Assembly: GCA_038030265.1 (NCBI GenBank)
Contig: CM075941.1
Span: 7,440,001-7,504,000 of the forward strand
DNA: 64,000 nucleotides
Direction: 5' to 3'
Source: Corythucha ciliata
Lineage: Eukaryota > Arthropoda > Insecta > Hemiptera > Tingidae
Shown: piece after piece, positions 1 to 11,307 of the stretch
Layout: each line of letters starts with the position of its first letter
Position numbering within the stretch: position 1 is the stretch's first letter
Made by a program: the position numbers and the translations under genes
Notes under the pieces: model-generated
Database searches by the model: none
The model's input: only the letters and a program-made list of their open reading frames with translations
What the model was told of the DNA's origin: nothing

Positions 1-11
1 TTCCTTTTGCT

Positions 12-651
12 TTATCGAGGTACGTTATATTTGGTTTGGAAATAACTGCATTTCATTTCAGCTTTCACCTTCTGCACCTGCTTTTCGAAGAGGAATGCTG
101 GGCACTGCCTATCTCTTGCAGAGTGCGTTCCTCGACAGTTCACGCAAACTGGGGGCTCCAAGCATGCTTCGCCCTGCCTGTGAGCACTTCCGCAATGGCA
201 CATCGAAATAGTCGACCTACAGGAGTACGAGCCATGCCCAAATTTCTGGCATTTGAAGCAGCGAAGGGGCACGGCAACATACGGTCTCACCTTGAATCGC
301 TGATACGCTACATCAATAACCTCAGGTAACTGATTCCCTTTGAATGTAAGCACTACTGTACCTAGCTTCTCCTCTTTCTCATTGGTTTTCTTTGTTATGC
401 ACTTTACCGCAGTGACTCCAAATGGTTCAAGGTATTCCTATATTTCTTCTTCTGTGGCATATTTCAAGTCATTTAAGTTTCAAGTCACGTACAGTGTTTA
501 GCCTTTCCGGTGCATTTGTTTCAATTGGTATATCTCCAAGATTCTCCATGTTTCTGATTCTGTCACTTTGCTCCCTGGTTAACACCTCTATCAACAAACT
601 CCCATGTTTGTAGGATCCTCCTAGTTGGTTGGGGTTGTTTGGCACTGTCAC
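12..651 (-). pseudogene. Non-LTR retrotransposon ORF1 (gag-like) fragment
   Basis: Two minus-strand ORFs in different frames (651-469, then 353-12) read as one decayed ORF1 of a Jockey/CR1-type non-LTR element. The second carries a CCHC zinc-knuckle series: CFKCQKFGHGSYSC, then CHCGSAHRQGEAC, then CVNCRGTHSARDRQC. Such knuckles bind element RNA in the ORF1 protein of this group. Between the ORFs the coding potential continues (VTAVKCITKKTN is readable near 390) but passes through a frameshift and at least one stop, so it is not functional. The 5' side may begin near 770, next to a G tract that abuts the env-like ORF. The element runs off the left window edge. The TE identity is secure; the clade is inferred. 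Confidence 0.75.
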
Positions 652-779
652 TTTACCATGGGGGTGGGGGTTTAGTTTACATGACTGTGATAGTTTTTGT
701 TAGGATGTTTTTTACCTTTCTATTGTCTGTCACACTTCACTCACTTAGTCACTGTTTAACACACGTAAGGGGGGGGGGG

Positions 780-1415
780 TTAGCGTCCTGGGGTGGCAAG
801 TTGAGGTTCTAGTTCCGCTATCCGAATTGGCAAGTTCAAGACGTTAGCGAGGGTAGCTGTGCCATCCGTGAGTTTTCCCAGGCGCCACAGCCAAAACCCG
901 CCAGCACCAAGAGCGACGGCGATGGCCAGAGATGTTATGCCTCCGGCCGCGGTGACAGCGACGAGGTGGCGTCGATGGTTGCTTAGCTGGAGGTAGTGTA
1001 TAGCCTCCCTTGTCGCTATGGTCCCGTTCGGAAGGAGGTTCTGTAGCTCCAGAACGTCGGCATTTCTTAGAAGCTCCTTGTGGTCATCCCTTAGGGCCAA
1101 CGTGACATTTGGGCTGATGAGATGACCTATTCCTCTGTGAAGGTGTGTGACGCCCTCCACTCTAGCTCCAACGTAAACGCCTTTTCCAATCAATTCACAG
1201 GACGCCACTTCCCGGAGGTGTCCCATTCCTCTGATGGTGATGGTTGTGACGTTCGGTCGACCTTTGTCGCCGAGGCATCGCAGAGTTAGCTGGAAGGACC
1301 CTTTCACGCTATACAGCCAGCCGTTAAGAGTTGTTTCAAGCTGTGGTGAGGGTATTTGGTGGGTCAAGGTGGACTCGCATCCCGCCATGTTCCCCTGCCA
1401 CAGGCTGGCTAGCAC
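780..1415 (-). pseudogene. Env-like membrane glycoprotein, C-terminal part, broken
   Basis: An open frame of about 211 codons that opens at a GTG, so no true start is present. It has several N-glycosylation sequons (for example NVT and NGT) and, near its C terminus, a hydrophobic segment of about 25 residues rich in Ala, Gly, Ile and Leu, followed by a short tail. That is the layout of the membrane anchor of an envelope glycoprotein. Its place after pol in a gypsy-type element supports the env reading. Related coding potential seems to continue upstream in another frame (about 1416-1530), showing a frameshift at the ORF's 5' end. I could not match it to a particular envelope family. Confidence 0.5.
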
Positions 1416-1725
1416 GTGGGTTGGTCAATGGCGTAGGTAACGAGGGTGAATGGGCAGTAGGCCTGCTCGCCCATTGCGTGGCACTCCTTCCACGTCTGCT
1501 CGCTGATCGTGGCGTAATACTGTTGGTCTTGTGAGCCTTATGATAACTGCAACAAACATATTCTGGTGGTGGGGGGGGGCTTTTTTTTTTTTTGTTCGGG
1601 TTTTTTGATTAGTTATATGTTATACATTGGGTTTGTGTTGTTATTAGGGGGCTACTAAGGGGGGGGGGCTTATAAAGGGTAGCGTTCAGAGGATTATTTG
1701 GGGTGGTTTTTATATTTAGAATTGA

Positions 1726-1827
1726 CTAATTGAGACCGGCCAGCTGTTTGTAATTGACCCTAGGTTTCTGTCTTAGTCTGGTTGATCGGGGTTGTATGGG
1801 GTTGCTGGTGTCGTCGGTGTCCTCTGG
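1726..1827 (-). pseudogene. C-terminal tail of retrotransposon pol
   Basis: Directly after the TAA ending the RT/RNase H ORF, the same frame stays open for about 33 codons to a TAG at 1726. It encodes an acidic stretch followed by the basic segment RSTRLRQKPRVNYKQL, which resembles the C-terminal tails of gypsy/copia polyproteins after integrase. Its position, a few dozen codons behind RNase H, implies that the integrase core was deleted in this copy. The tail assignment is an inference from composition and position. Confidence 0.4.
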
Positions 1828-3084
1828 TTAGGGTGAGGTGTCGGATGTTTCTTGAATTGACGCTGCGTTCACTTGACGGCTCAGGGCATCGGCGACCTTG
1901 TTGGTTTTTCCTGGTGTGTACTCAACCGTGTAGTCGTACTCCTCCAGAGCAAGCGCCCAGCGCATGAGTCTCGAGCTCGAGTCCTTATGATTTTTTAGCC
2001 ATTTTAAGGCTGAGTGGTCTGTACGGATGGTGAAGGTTCTACCGTACAGGTAGCACCGGTAGTATTTTACGGACCACACGACAGCGAGTAGCTCGAGCTC
2101 AGTCGCCGAATACCGTGATTCGGGTGGTTTCCGTTGGCGCGAAGCGTAGCCGACTGGGTGCTCGTGTCCTTCGATGGGCTGGGAGAGCACAGCGCCTAGT
2201 CCGTCGGTCGAAGCGTCGGTGGTGAGGATGAAGGGAAGAGAAAAATTTGGGAATTTCAAGATGGGTGGCGTCAATAGATTTTGTTTCAGGGTGAGGAAAG
2301 CCTGTTCGCACTGGTCGGTCCAAGAGAATGGTTGGCCTAGGGTGGTTAATAAAGTTAGGGGTTTAGCTATCTTAGCGAACCCTGGGACAAATCGTCGATA
2401 AAATGAGCAGAGCCCTATAAAAGATTTGACCTGTTTGGGGTTTTTTGGTCGTTGGAATTGTTTTACACCCGCGAGAATCCTTGGGTGTGCCCGTATTCCT
2501 TCGGTACTCACGATGTGTCCCAGGTATTCGACTTGTGACGCCGCGAATTGACACTTTGATAGTTGTAGAGTTAGATTTGCTTCTCTAAGCGCCTTGAGCG
2601 TCCGCCTCAACAAGTCAACGTGATCGTTGGCGTTAGGGGAAAATAGAATGATGTCGTCCAAATAGGCAATCGCATTTTGGGGGCCTATAGACTGAATTAG
2701 AGCCGTGGCTAGCCGCTGGAACACACAAGGCGAGTTTCGGAGACCAAATGGTGTGCGAAGGAACTCGTAATGATGGTTGGGAGTAGAGAAGGCTGTTTTT
2801 GCAATACTATCCTGGTCCATCTGCACTTGGTGGAACCCGGAGTTAAGATCCAGGGTGGTGAAGAATTTAGAATTTGAAAGTTTGTCGAGGGTTTCGTCTA
2901 AACGTGGGATAGGCCAGATCTGGGGAACGGTTATTTTGTTGAGTTCCCGGTAGTCCAAAACTAATCTGAATTTCGGGGTCCCATCGGAGGATTTTTTGGC
3001 AACTAGGAGTGCGGGTGAGTTCCACGGCGAGTCGGACTGACGTATTACGCCTTGCCTGACGTAATCGTCGACAATCGCTTGCAT
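1828..3084 (-). pseudogene. Ty3/gypsy reverse transcriptase and RNase H
   Basis: An ORF of 418 codons with a full RT palm and RNase H. Near its N terminus is the RT entry region (VIRQSDSPWNSPALLVAKK), then FRLVLDYRELN, the TLDLNSGFHQ motif with the first catalytic Asp, and YLDDIILFS with the paired catalytic Asp. The thumb/connection region carries KCQF and the YLGH motif. RNase H begins at TTDASTDGLGAVLSQ (first catalytic Asp); SATELELLAVVW carries the Glu, and RTDHSALKWL the next Asp. The ORF ends soon after KVADALSR, where integrase would normally follow. The frame is open upstream to a TAA at 3199-3201, so RT is separated from protease by one stop. All visible RT motifs are intact. Confidence 0.92.
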
Positions 3085-3198
3085 GATTGGTTGTTGGGCT
3101 ACCGGTATCCTGTAAGGGCGTTTGCAGATGGGAGGGGCATCGCTGGTGTTAATTTGGTGAGTTATGATATGGGTGTCTCCTAATTTTTCTCTGCCAGG

Positions 3199-4190
3199 TT
3201 AAGATAACACGTCCTCGTATTCGTTTAGGGTAGTCATGATTTCAGTTCGTAGGGGCTCCGCTACGTGGCATAGTTGGTTTCGGACGTTTTCCTCTAGTTT
3301 ATTGTTTGCTTGGACCGCTTGGACGATGTGATGATTTGTTAGGGCGAGGGTGTTCTCCTCAGAGGGATAGAGGTCTGCGATGGTCATGTTTCTATGCAGG
3401 GTCACATGCTCGGGCGTGTAGTTTATTATTGAGGTTGTTACTTGCGCATTTTCCGCCTTCGTTAATGTCGCGGCCACGAGCGCGTTGTCCAATTTTCGTG
3501 GCAGCAGAGCGTATGCGCCGGCGTAAGCGTCTGCTGGCAGTTTGGAGTGCGGGACTCCTCCGCCCTTCATTGCGAGGTGGGTGATGACCATTGAGCTCGG
3601 CGGTATTGTCAGAGGGGTGGTGGTGGTTGCTCGATAGGCGTGGGTTGAAGGTTGTTTCGCAACGATGAAGAAAGCAGACATGGGTGTATGTTGAAGCTGC
3701 GGTGATGTCGGTGTGACGGGATGGAGGTCGCTACGAGGGTTCTGAATGGTTAGGGTGCCTCGAAGCATGTCGATGGTTACTCCCCAGGTTCGGAGAGTGT
3801 CACACCCGGTGATTCCTATAATGTCCCCGGGGAGGTCACATACGTAACCGACGGCGATTTGGGGAGGATGGTTGTTGATTTGTATGTGGAACGTTTTACT
3901 GCCGAAGACGTTGATAGTGTGCCCCGAAATGCCTTTAATTTTAACGTACCGTGGCTCGTACGGGCCAGGTACCAACTCTGGTCGGACGAGAGTGACCTCT
4001 GCCCCAGTATCGAGGAGGAGAGGTCCCGTTTTTCCGTTGATTGTCGCGGGGACGATGAGTTCTCCTGCGCCGGAGAGTGGGATTGGTTGCCCGGGGCTGA
4101 CGGTGGCGTAGGGTACGATTTTTGTCGGGTACGGATAGTCGGATCTGATGTGCGTTTGGTTCCTAGTTTTCGGTAAGTGCTGAGTTGAAG
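3199..4190 (-). pseudogene. Retrotransposon aspartic protease domain of pol
   Basis: The minus frame is open from about 4190 to a TAA at 3199. The retropepsin active site LLLDTGAEVTLV lies near 4010, followed after about 75 residues by the IIGITGCDTL segment expected near the second half of the fold. It would act after assembly to cut the gag-pol polyprotein. No ATG is needed if it is made by frameshifting from gag, whose ORF overlaps nearby. The TAA at the 3' end is in frame with RT, so in this copy protease and RT are disconnected. About 150 codons after the fold form a linker of unknown role. Confidence 0.85.
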
Positions 4191-4244
4191 TCCGGGTCCT
4201 ATAATTTTTTGAAGTTTTTTGTTCGTTTGGCTTCGATTGGGGGG

Positions 4245-6070
4245 TTAGTAGGGATGAGGGGCCCCAGCGGAGCCCCTTCTTGCGTTTGGGGACTGGTTAA
4301 AATTTCTCGAGTTGCGTTCGTCGTGGCTAGCATTCGGTTGTTCGTGGGTTCGTGGGGGTTGGACATCCTGTTCCTCGCTTGGTGGAGCTGATGGTGGGGG
4401 GGAGCGGTTATTTCTGTAACGCCAAGGGCAAAGATTGGCACTGTGGTTAATTTTCTTACAAATTTGGCACGGCAGCCGTTGCTTGAGACCACAGTCCCGA
4501 GCTAGATGACCTGGATTGTTGCAGGTTGGGCAGGGTTTGGCTAGAAGGTGGGTCAATCTGGCGTTACTTCCTCGCGGACGTGGTGAGAATCGTTCTGGGG
4601 GTGGACTGCGATTTCTGTTCGGAGATCGTGGTGGGTTGGGGGGTGTTCCACTTCTTTCACGATTATTGCGATCAATTAGGGGGGTATCTGATGTAGTTTT
4701 TGCCCAGTGAACCGTGGCGGGGGGTACAGAGGGGTTAAGCAGTTGATCGGCGTCCTCTAGCTCCCTGGCATAGAGCCGTGCCTGTGAGTAAGACGTCACT
4801 CGTTGTCCTGCTACTTTTTCAGCCAGTGAACGTCTTAGCCCCCGGAGGAAGAAGGAAAGAGCCGAAGTGTCGTTGATGGAGGTGCCCCTTAGCGCTTTAC
4901 TAAAACGTAACGCATAGGCGTCAACATTTTCGCCGGGCAGTTGTTTGACTGCCTCTAACTGCAGAAGCGCGGCTGAGGGGTTTACTTTTTCAAACCGGTG
5001 GCGTAATGTTCTCTCCAGGTCGCTGAGTGACGTCATGGGGGACCCGCTGTATTCGTAATTCATGAATTCCCGCGCTGCTCCGGTGAGTTTGTTAAGGATT
5101 GACCTCGTCCACAGTTGCTCCGTACACTCCGCTAGTTCCCATCCCCAGCGACATTGGGCGGTGAAGTCGTCGATGGTGAGCGACGATGGGTCGCCCGAGT
5201 ATGACGGTATCTCCCGGAGGGCGCCAAGGAGGCGACTTCCCTGGTTCATGGACTGGTAGGTGCAAGATGTTGGGTCCATCGTTCTGAGGAATGCTGAACG
5301 GTCTACCTGCCGGCCGGGATAGTTGAAAGCGTCGCCGGGCGGGTGACCGATGTCCATGTGCGGCCTATGTTCGTTGTTGTTGGGAGATGGGGCGGGTATG
5401 TAGGTGAAGTTTTCGGAGAACCGGACGTGTTGGCCAAGTTCATCTCGGGGACCTGATCGTAATATGCTTGGTTCGGGCATCAGTACCCGAGAGGCGGAGG
5501 GTACTTGAACGTAGGCGGGTTGCGTTGCTGTGGCAGTCACGAGAGGGGTGAACATTGACTGCGACATGGTTACATGGGTCGTTGCAGGGATGCGGACGGA
5601 CGCTGCATTTACATGTGGTGTGGATTGGGCGTGAGCGGGTTCAGGGTTTGCGGGGGAGGTCGGACGTTGGTGGTTGTTAGGGGGTTGTTGATGTACGGCG
5701 GGTAATCTTTCCTCTAGGATGCGATAAATATTGTCTATATCTGTTTGTTGTTCCGATATTCTTCGCCCCACTTCGTTCACACCTGTTTCATGGGTGGGAC
5801 CAAGTCTGCTACGGTCCCGCAAATGCGATCAGTAAAGTGGGTCATTAAGGTCTTTGTGTCTTCTAAATCCTTTTGTAATTTGTTTAGGCTCTCTCTTAAG
5901 GATTTGAGGGATTCGTTTGGTCCGTCAGTGGTGTACCCAGGGTCAATTACTGTCAGGTGCTCTTCGACCGCTATCATCTTCGTCGTTAACGAGGCGCAAG
6001 TGGCTCGGGATTCTTGTAGGAGAGCAGTGATGTTGGTGGTAGTTTCGTTGGAGGATTCTTGGCCGAACAT
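4245..6070 (-). pseudogene. Retrotransposon gag with two zinc knuckles, frameshifted
   Basis: The main ORF (5822-4245, 525 codons) has a proline-rich N-terminal region, a capsid-like alpha-helical region (about residues 200-345, with the motifs LRHRFEKVNP and LPGENVDAYALRF) and two CCHC zinc knuckles, CPTCNNPGHLARDC and CQICKKINHSANLC, for RNA packaging. A separate ORF (6070-5777, 97 codons) with ATG, coiled-coil-like and overlapping in another frame, looks like the original N terminus, so a frameshift near 5780-5820 breaks gag. A C-terminal ORF in a third frame (4492-4199) overlaps the end and leads towards the protease frame. Gag would form the particle shell. Confidence 0.85.
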
Positions 6071-6080
6071 GTTTTATTAG

Positions 6081-6349
6081 ATGAAGAGAAAAATAAAAAT
6101 TGAAGGAGAAAACAGCGTAGGAAACACGCTTAATTTATTTAATTAATTTCTTAAGAAGCAGAAGATAAAAAAAATAATGGGGGGGGGTGTATTCAACAGC
6201 TGAGAGCGCTGAGAAGTGGGTCAGTCGGGTGGGGATTTATTTCTTATTCTAGTAGTGGGAAACCCGCTTTTCTCACGCTGAGTTTTGCTGACGCTCCAAT
6301 ATTCGCCCTTTCTCGGCGTCTCGGTGATTTCCGTTGTATCCGACGGAAA
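6081..6349. other. Flank of the gypsy element, no gene seen
   Basis: A/T-rich and G-tract sequence upstream of the gag start. A 5' LTR and primer-binding site are expected here, but I could not recognise either. No ORF of note. Confidence 0.4.
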
Positions 6350-6745
6350 TTGTTTGGAGGATCCTCAACTCTCACATCTCCTGCCCCGAAATCCTCTCAC
6401 GCCTGTCCCTTAAAGTTCCTCAGCGTGATTTGAGGCGTGATGGTCATGTGTTTTACGTGGGGCACCACCGTACTAACCATGCGAGACAATACACGCTGGA
6501 TCGCTTGGCTTCTGTAGCGAACTCGGTACCCTCGCATTGCGATTTTTATAGTGGTACTTTTCTTTCCTTTAAAACGAAGTTGGCTGTTGACTGTTAATTA
6601 CATTATTTAACTTGTTTATTATTTACTATGTGTTCAGTGATATGTTGTGCTATATGTCTGCTATTTACTTTATGTTCATATTTTTGACTGCTCTATTTTG
6701 GCGTTTATGCTGTTGAGCTGTATATAAATAAATAAATAAAAAATT
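6350..6745 (+). mobile_element. Non-LTR retrotransposon 3' end, copy A
   Basis: The last ~80 codons of the pol ORF (readable LRRDGHVFYVGHHRTNHAR, then LFSF/LAVDC and a TAA at 6595), an A/T-rich 3' UTR and a terminal run of TAAA units at about 6723-6745. It matches 16689-17090 almost base for base, and that copy preserves much more of the reverse transcriptase. Copy A begins abruptly at 6350, where the similarity to copy B also begins, so this edge is the duplication breakpoint, a 5' truncation, or both. Confidence 0.8.
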
Positions 6746-6779
6746 GTCCCCCTGAAAATGTGTCTTACCCCGCCACTCT

Positions 6780-7493
6780 TCCTAACACCGACCATTTCAT
6801 TGAATAACCTTTGACGTTATCAAATCCCCACTCAAAATTCGCTCTAAAAAATAGTGAGAAAAAACGCCAATTCTCTGGAAAAGTTGAGAAACACGCTAAC
6901 TCGTGGCTTAATTGGAGAAAAACCAATAATATGCGACTAAAAGTGAAAGAAGCAAATTAGCAGCTAAAAATTTGAAAAATGACGTTAATTCACAGCTTAA
7001 ATTCAGAAAAAGGGCGAATTATTCGCAGATAAAATTGAGGAAAAACGGTAAATCATGGCTAAAAGTGAAAATGCGAATTCACCACGGCTAAATTAGGCGA
7101 TAAAATTTAGCAAAGCCACTATTTGCTGCAAAAGTAGAGAAACACGCTAATTTGTGGCCTAATTTGAGAAAACACGCTCATTAGCAGGTAAAATTGAAAA
7201 AATGTGCAAATTCATGGCTGAAATTGAGAAAACTCGTTTTCATGGCTAAAAGTGAAAAAAAGTAAAAGAAAGAATTAAACAAACAAATAAAAGAAAAAAA
7301 CTACTGATTCGAGGGTAAAACTGAAGACATAACGTTTATTCCCGTCTCAAGTGAAAAAAATTGCAAATTTGTGACTAATAATGAGAAAAAGGGTAATTTT
7401 CGGCTAAAATAGAACAAATTGCTTAAATCATGGCAGAAAGTGACAGAAAAACAAAAATGTCCGCCCCGGGCCCCAATATGTAGGTACGTCACT
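6780..7493 (-). mobile_element. hAT-like element fragment with 30-bp minisatellite body (copy A)
   Basis: Degenerate ~30-bp repeats of the type 'gctaatt..gtggctaaaattgagaaa' run to 7460 and end in a hAT-like terminus that reads, on the minus strand from 7493, CAGTGACGTACC followed by a GGGGCCCGGGGCGGA block. The repeats are in reverse orientation, as expected when this terminus is on the right. The other end is missing; the non-LTR 3' end abuts instead. The same piece occurs in copy B at about 17110-17824. Confidence 0.7.
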
Positions 7494-7564
7494 GCCTGTT
7501 TTCGTGATAAAAACCACAGTACGTGAACCTGACGGAACACATATCACGAAACAAGACGAAAATG

Positions 7565-7941
7565 GCACCGTTCGTTTGTTTATTGTTTGTTTAGCCAAAA
7601 TTTTTGTTTTATTAGCCCTGCAATATACAATTTTTAAAAAAACAAATGTGTGCCGCCAACTTCACGCGGCACATATGACCCCAATAGTTTGTTTCGTCGC
7701 TATATATCCAGACAGAACGTCGTTTGTTTATTGTTTAGTCCAAAAACAAATGAGCTAAACAAATGTAAATTTGGGCTGAATAAACGTAAAAAAACGACAT
7801 TGTGTCTGAATATGTAGCGAAACAAACAATTGGGGGCAGTGTGCTGTTGCGTGAAGTTTTGGCGGCACACGTTTTGTTTTTTTTTTTTTGTTTTTTAAAT
7901 TGTATATTTCAAGGCTAAACAAACGTAAATAAACAGTTAAC
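7565..7941. mobile_element. Palindromic (foldback) MITE, copy A
   Basis: The left half contains a run of GTTTGTTTA-type units, GTTTAGCC, an AATATACAATTTTTAAA block and GTGTGCCGCCAACTTCACG. The right half repeats these blocks in inverted order (CGTGAAGTTTTGGCGGCACAC, TTTAAATTGTATATT, GGCTAAACAAACG). The two halves can fold into one long hairpin. There is no transposase ORF. The copy at 17895-18276 carries an extra GTTTAACG unit near its left end. Element class and target duplication could not be fixed. Confidence 0.7.
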
Positions 7942-7946
7942 GACCG

Positions 7947-9720
7947 CAGGAGCGGATTCAGGATTTGCTCAAGGGAGGGGCTTGGCGAATTGTGTGCTTC
8001 CCTGTTTCTAAAAAAGGCTTGTAAGCCATTCGCTGCCTAAAAACAGCTAAAACTAGCAATTCCCACTGTGAAAACGGCTAGGCTAATCACGCCCCAAAAT
8101 GGTAAAACTGACGATTAGCGCCCTGAAAATAGCTAGACTGGCTATTTGTACCATAAAAATAACCAAACTGACTGCATGTGCCCTAAACAAGGCTAAACCG
8201 ACACCGAAGATTCACGTGGCCCTAAAAAGATCATGATTCCCGCCATGAAAATGTCTAAATTATCCATTCGCGTGCCAAAAATTACCAAACTAACCATTCG
8301 TTTAACGGCCATTGGCTTAACGGGCTAATTTTGATCTAAAAAATGCTAAACTGGCTATTCCCGCCCAGGAAAAGAAATTATTTCGGTCCTGTGAATTGAA
8401 AATGAAGGCCACCATGAACGGTCAAGAGGACCATTCTCGCCTTGAGTTGACGATTAGCGCCTTGAAAATACCTGAACTTATCATTTGTGGGCTAAAAATA
8501 TTCAAACTGGCGATTCCCACCCATTTAGGGACCGTTTTCACCTTGTCTTGACGTACTATTCACGTCCTATAAACCTGACTCTATGCGGTCTAAAAATGGC
8601 CAAATTGGGAATTAAAGTCATACAATCGGCAAAATTTGATTCTACGTGCCCTAAAGACAAGCTAAAATGACAATTTCCGCCATTAAAATGCCTAAACAGA
8701 CGACTACTGGCCCGAAAATGGTCAAACTTGCCATTATTGGTCGTAAAAAACTGACAAATCCCGCTATAAAAACGGCAAAACTGATCGTTTGGACCCTAAA
8801 ATGGCAAAACTGACTATTTTAACGCTCCTCCGTACTTTTTCACCATCTTCGACTGCTCCTGTGTACACTGGAAGAACAGCGGAGCTTGAAATTTTGTTCT
8901 CGACTGACGAACCTGCCCTGAAAATATCACACTGACTATTCACGCCCTAGAAATGAACATACATTGACAGTTTTCGCCGTTAAAAATGACCCAACTGCGG
9001 CTATTCACGGCCTACAATTAGCCAATAATGACACGATATGTGGCCCATAATTAGTTCAACTGACGTTTCGCTCCTTGCCTAACAAATGACTCCTGTCCTG
9101 AAAATTACAAAACCGACTGTTTTCACGTCAAAAATGGCCAAACTGAGCCTTGAAAATGTCTAAATTGACGATTGGTGTTCTTAAAATGGCATTACTCGTA
9201 CTGGTAATTCACGCTCTATAAATGGCGCCCGGCACAGGCTACAGATTGTGTCAATGATGATTCACCCCTTCAAAATGGCTATCTGCATAAAAAAACAAAT
9301 TGCCAAACACGGCTATTCCTCCCGGCTCCCGCCTCGAAACCACTAGAGAAACACGGGATGTTCCTCGTCTTACCAACTGATTGACCCTCCCCCCCCCTCA
9401 TTCCCTCCCAGCATTGGTTACATGCACCGCACCCTAAGGACCGGACAAACTGAGCTCTCGCTCTTTAAAATTGCTTTATTGGCTAATCAGTATCACGCCC
9501 CATAAATGGCTAAATGGACCACTCGTGCCCGGGAAATGACGAAACTTACCATTGGTGCTTCTAAAATAGATGAACTGAGCCTTCGCACCTTGAAAATGGC
9601 TAAACTGCACATTATTTATGCTCTAGAAATGACCTAATTAATTATTTGCACCGTGCAGATGGTGTAACTGACGACTCGTGCCATTAAAATGCCAAATCTG
9701 ACTTGCTGCACCGAAAAAAA
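7947..9720 (+). repeat. 30-bp degenerate minisatellite type B with hAT-like left end (copy A)
   Basis: Begins with a hAT-like terminus (CAGGAGCGGATTCAGG, then a G-rich block), followed by about 55 diverged units of ~30 bp containing 'gccctaaaaatggc', 'taaactgac' and 'tattcgc'. No coding sequence. The unit resembles the reverse complement of the commoner type A minisatellite (CTAAAA, a central AAA, then CTAxTTC). Part of this array (9285-9910) is absent from copy B. Confidence 0.7.
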
Positions 9721-10185
9721 CAACAGTGCATTTTTTAAAAAATGAATGCCCGTTCTTTGGCAGATTGGTGGCAATATTTCGGGTGGCGAAGTTATTAATA
9801 GCTTTCTATTATCAGGAACCCGAACCCATCTCAGAACTAGCTCATAAAAACTAATGTCGTGAAGCTGGTTCTCCAATAAAACCAATTTTGCGGGTTTGAC
9901 TCCTCAAAAAGCCATTTTTAAAAGCCGTCGTTGTGGGGGGGGGCGTTCTTTAGGTTTTTTAATCAATTTGTATACAATGTATTTTATGTGATGACGTTTT
10001 GTGTATTCCTCTTTAAAATTTCGAGATTGTGGTATCAAAAATATTTAATTTTATTAAATTCGATCAACCGGAAGAAAGATTAACCGGTGGGGGGGGGATT
10101 CACCAAATCCCGCCGATTCTAGTCACCGCACAACGACAATTCCAACAACAACTATAAATCCACTCACCGACTCACCCAAGCATCA
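9721..10185. other. Non-coding stretch downstream of pex2 copy A
   Basis: About 190 bp of non-repetitive sequence (9721-9910, missing from copy B), then A/T-rich sequence with two G tracts. A small minus-strand ORF at 9634-9885 has no recognisable domain and I do not call it. The region includes the 3' flank of pex2; no clear AATAAA was fixed. Confidence 0.4.
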
Positions 10186-11307
10186 CTAAGATAAACCCGG
10201 AGTTTGACTTTTAACCGGTCTCATGGAAGAACTGGCATCCGTTGTGTAAAATCCGCAAGATGGACACTCAAACTTTGGGTCGGAAACTATTTGAGACTAA
10301 AAACAAAATTATTGAAATTAAATGAACGAATGAAAAAAAAAATCAATAAAAAAGGTGATACGAACAGAAAGACAAAAGTAGCAAAAAGCGTGTAAGCATC
10401 CTATCGAGTGTGGTAGTATGGGCGACTCCCTGCACACGGCGCAAACTGAGGTGTCAACAGGGCCTGAATAAGAAAGCCCCGTGTCTGACGATGTCTTGCT
10501 ACGAGTCGCTTTACGATACAGTCGCTTCAACGTGGACCAGCTCACCAGTGGAAGTATCATGCCCAGTAATTCCTAAACGTCGAACACAGCACAGCATTAA
10601 GAAAGCGCGAACACTGAGATCTATATTATACAACCACGCTTACGATTAAACTGTGCCATAAAAGCTCTCGAGTCATATAACCGTAGCCTATACTTCTCTC
10701 CGAGGGTCTTACAGTAGAGACTGGAGTCAATCCGAGGAAGGACTCGAAAAATGTAGACGGCCCACCTTTTTTAAGGAATGATATGAATGTCAGTAAATCG
10801 AACAGATTGAGCGCCGTGTTAAGATTATCCATTAGCCTGTTTATCTGCAATTTTACGACAGGGATTAAAAGGCGTTAAAACACGACACACCAGCTTTACC
10901 GATTCTTTCGACGATCCAGCCAATTTATCCCTCAAATACGCCATTCCAATGCGTAGGAAGCCAAGTAACCTCAGCTTATAAATTGGCGTTTTGTCTTCAT
11001 ATTTTAAGTGAAGAAGTTGTTGGCCAAACGTAGAACATGTTCTTTCTACTGAAAGCTGTCATAAGAAATACATACATAAGACGTTTATTTTCATAAATCA
11101 TGTTGATTTACCGTCCATAAGATTGTTTTAAAAAGAGCGTCTATTTCTGGTTCGTACTTGGCGATACTTCCAAGCTGAAAGCAAAGAGTGAATTCAGCTG
11201 ACATTTAGCCCGGACAATGTTATGATTACCGGAAGTTGAGAAGTGATGGCTCGAGTGTGTTGCTTAATAATGCTGTAAACCTCATTGTCGAAATCCGAGG
11301 AGTCCAG
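10186..11307 (-). CDS. pex2: Pex2, peroxisomal RING E3 ligase (copy A), first exon not found
   Basis: Six minus-strand coding exons: 11307-11230, 11174-11112, 11055-10891, 10844-10644, 10572-10366 and 10296-10186 (TAG). All keep frame and together give 274 residues; the family is about 300. Introns are 46-71 nt and GT-AG; the last donor (GTTCGT) is weak but gives exactly the family spacing before the last Cys pair. Pex2 is a peroxisomal membrane protein that works with Pex10 and Pex12 to ubiquitinate the import receptor Pex5. Conserved stretches include KYEPEIDALFKTILW, GYMTRELLWHSLI and the C3HC4 RING: CAVC, PHSIGC, HAFCYFC, then CPSC. The N-terminal exon with the ATG was not located upstream of 11314. 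The identity is strong. Confidence 0.93.

Larger units (their letters stand above)
780..6080 (-). mobile_element. Degenerate Ty3/gypsy LTR retrotransposon, errantivirus-like
   Basis: Read on the minus strand, the order is gag, aspartic protease, reverse transcriptase/RNase H, a short pol tail, then an env-like membrane ORF. This order is typical of insect errantiviruses. The copy is dead: gag has a frameshift, a TAA separates protease from RT, another TAA follows RNase H, the integrase core is absent and the env-like ORF is frameshifted. No pair of long terminal repeats was found. Downstream of the env-like ORF the sequence passes straight into a G tract and non-LTR ORF1 debris; upstream of gag lie about 270 bp with no recognisable LTR. 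Positions 1416-1725 hold G/T-rich low-complexity tracts and remnants of the env-like frame. Confidence 0.85.

Noticed and set aside
780..1440. Plus-strand ORFs at 1234-1440 and 1331-1534
   Set aside because: They are antisense shadows of the minus-strand env-like ORF.
9634..9885. 83-codon minus ORF near pex2 copy A
   Set aside because: It overlaps minisatellite, is absent from copy B and shows no recognisable domain.
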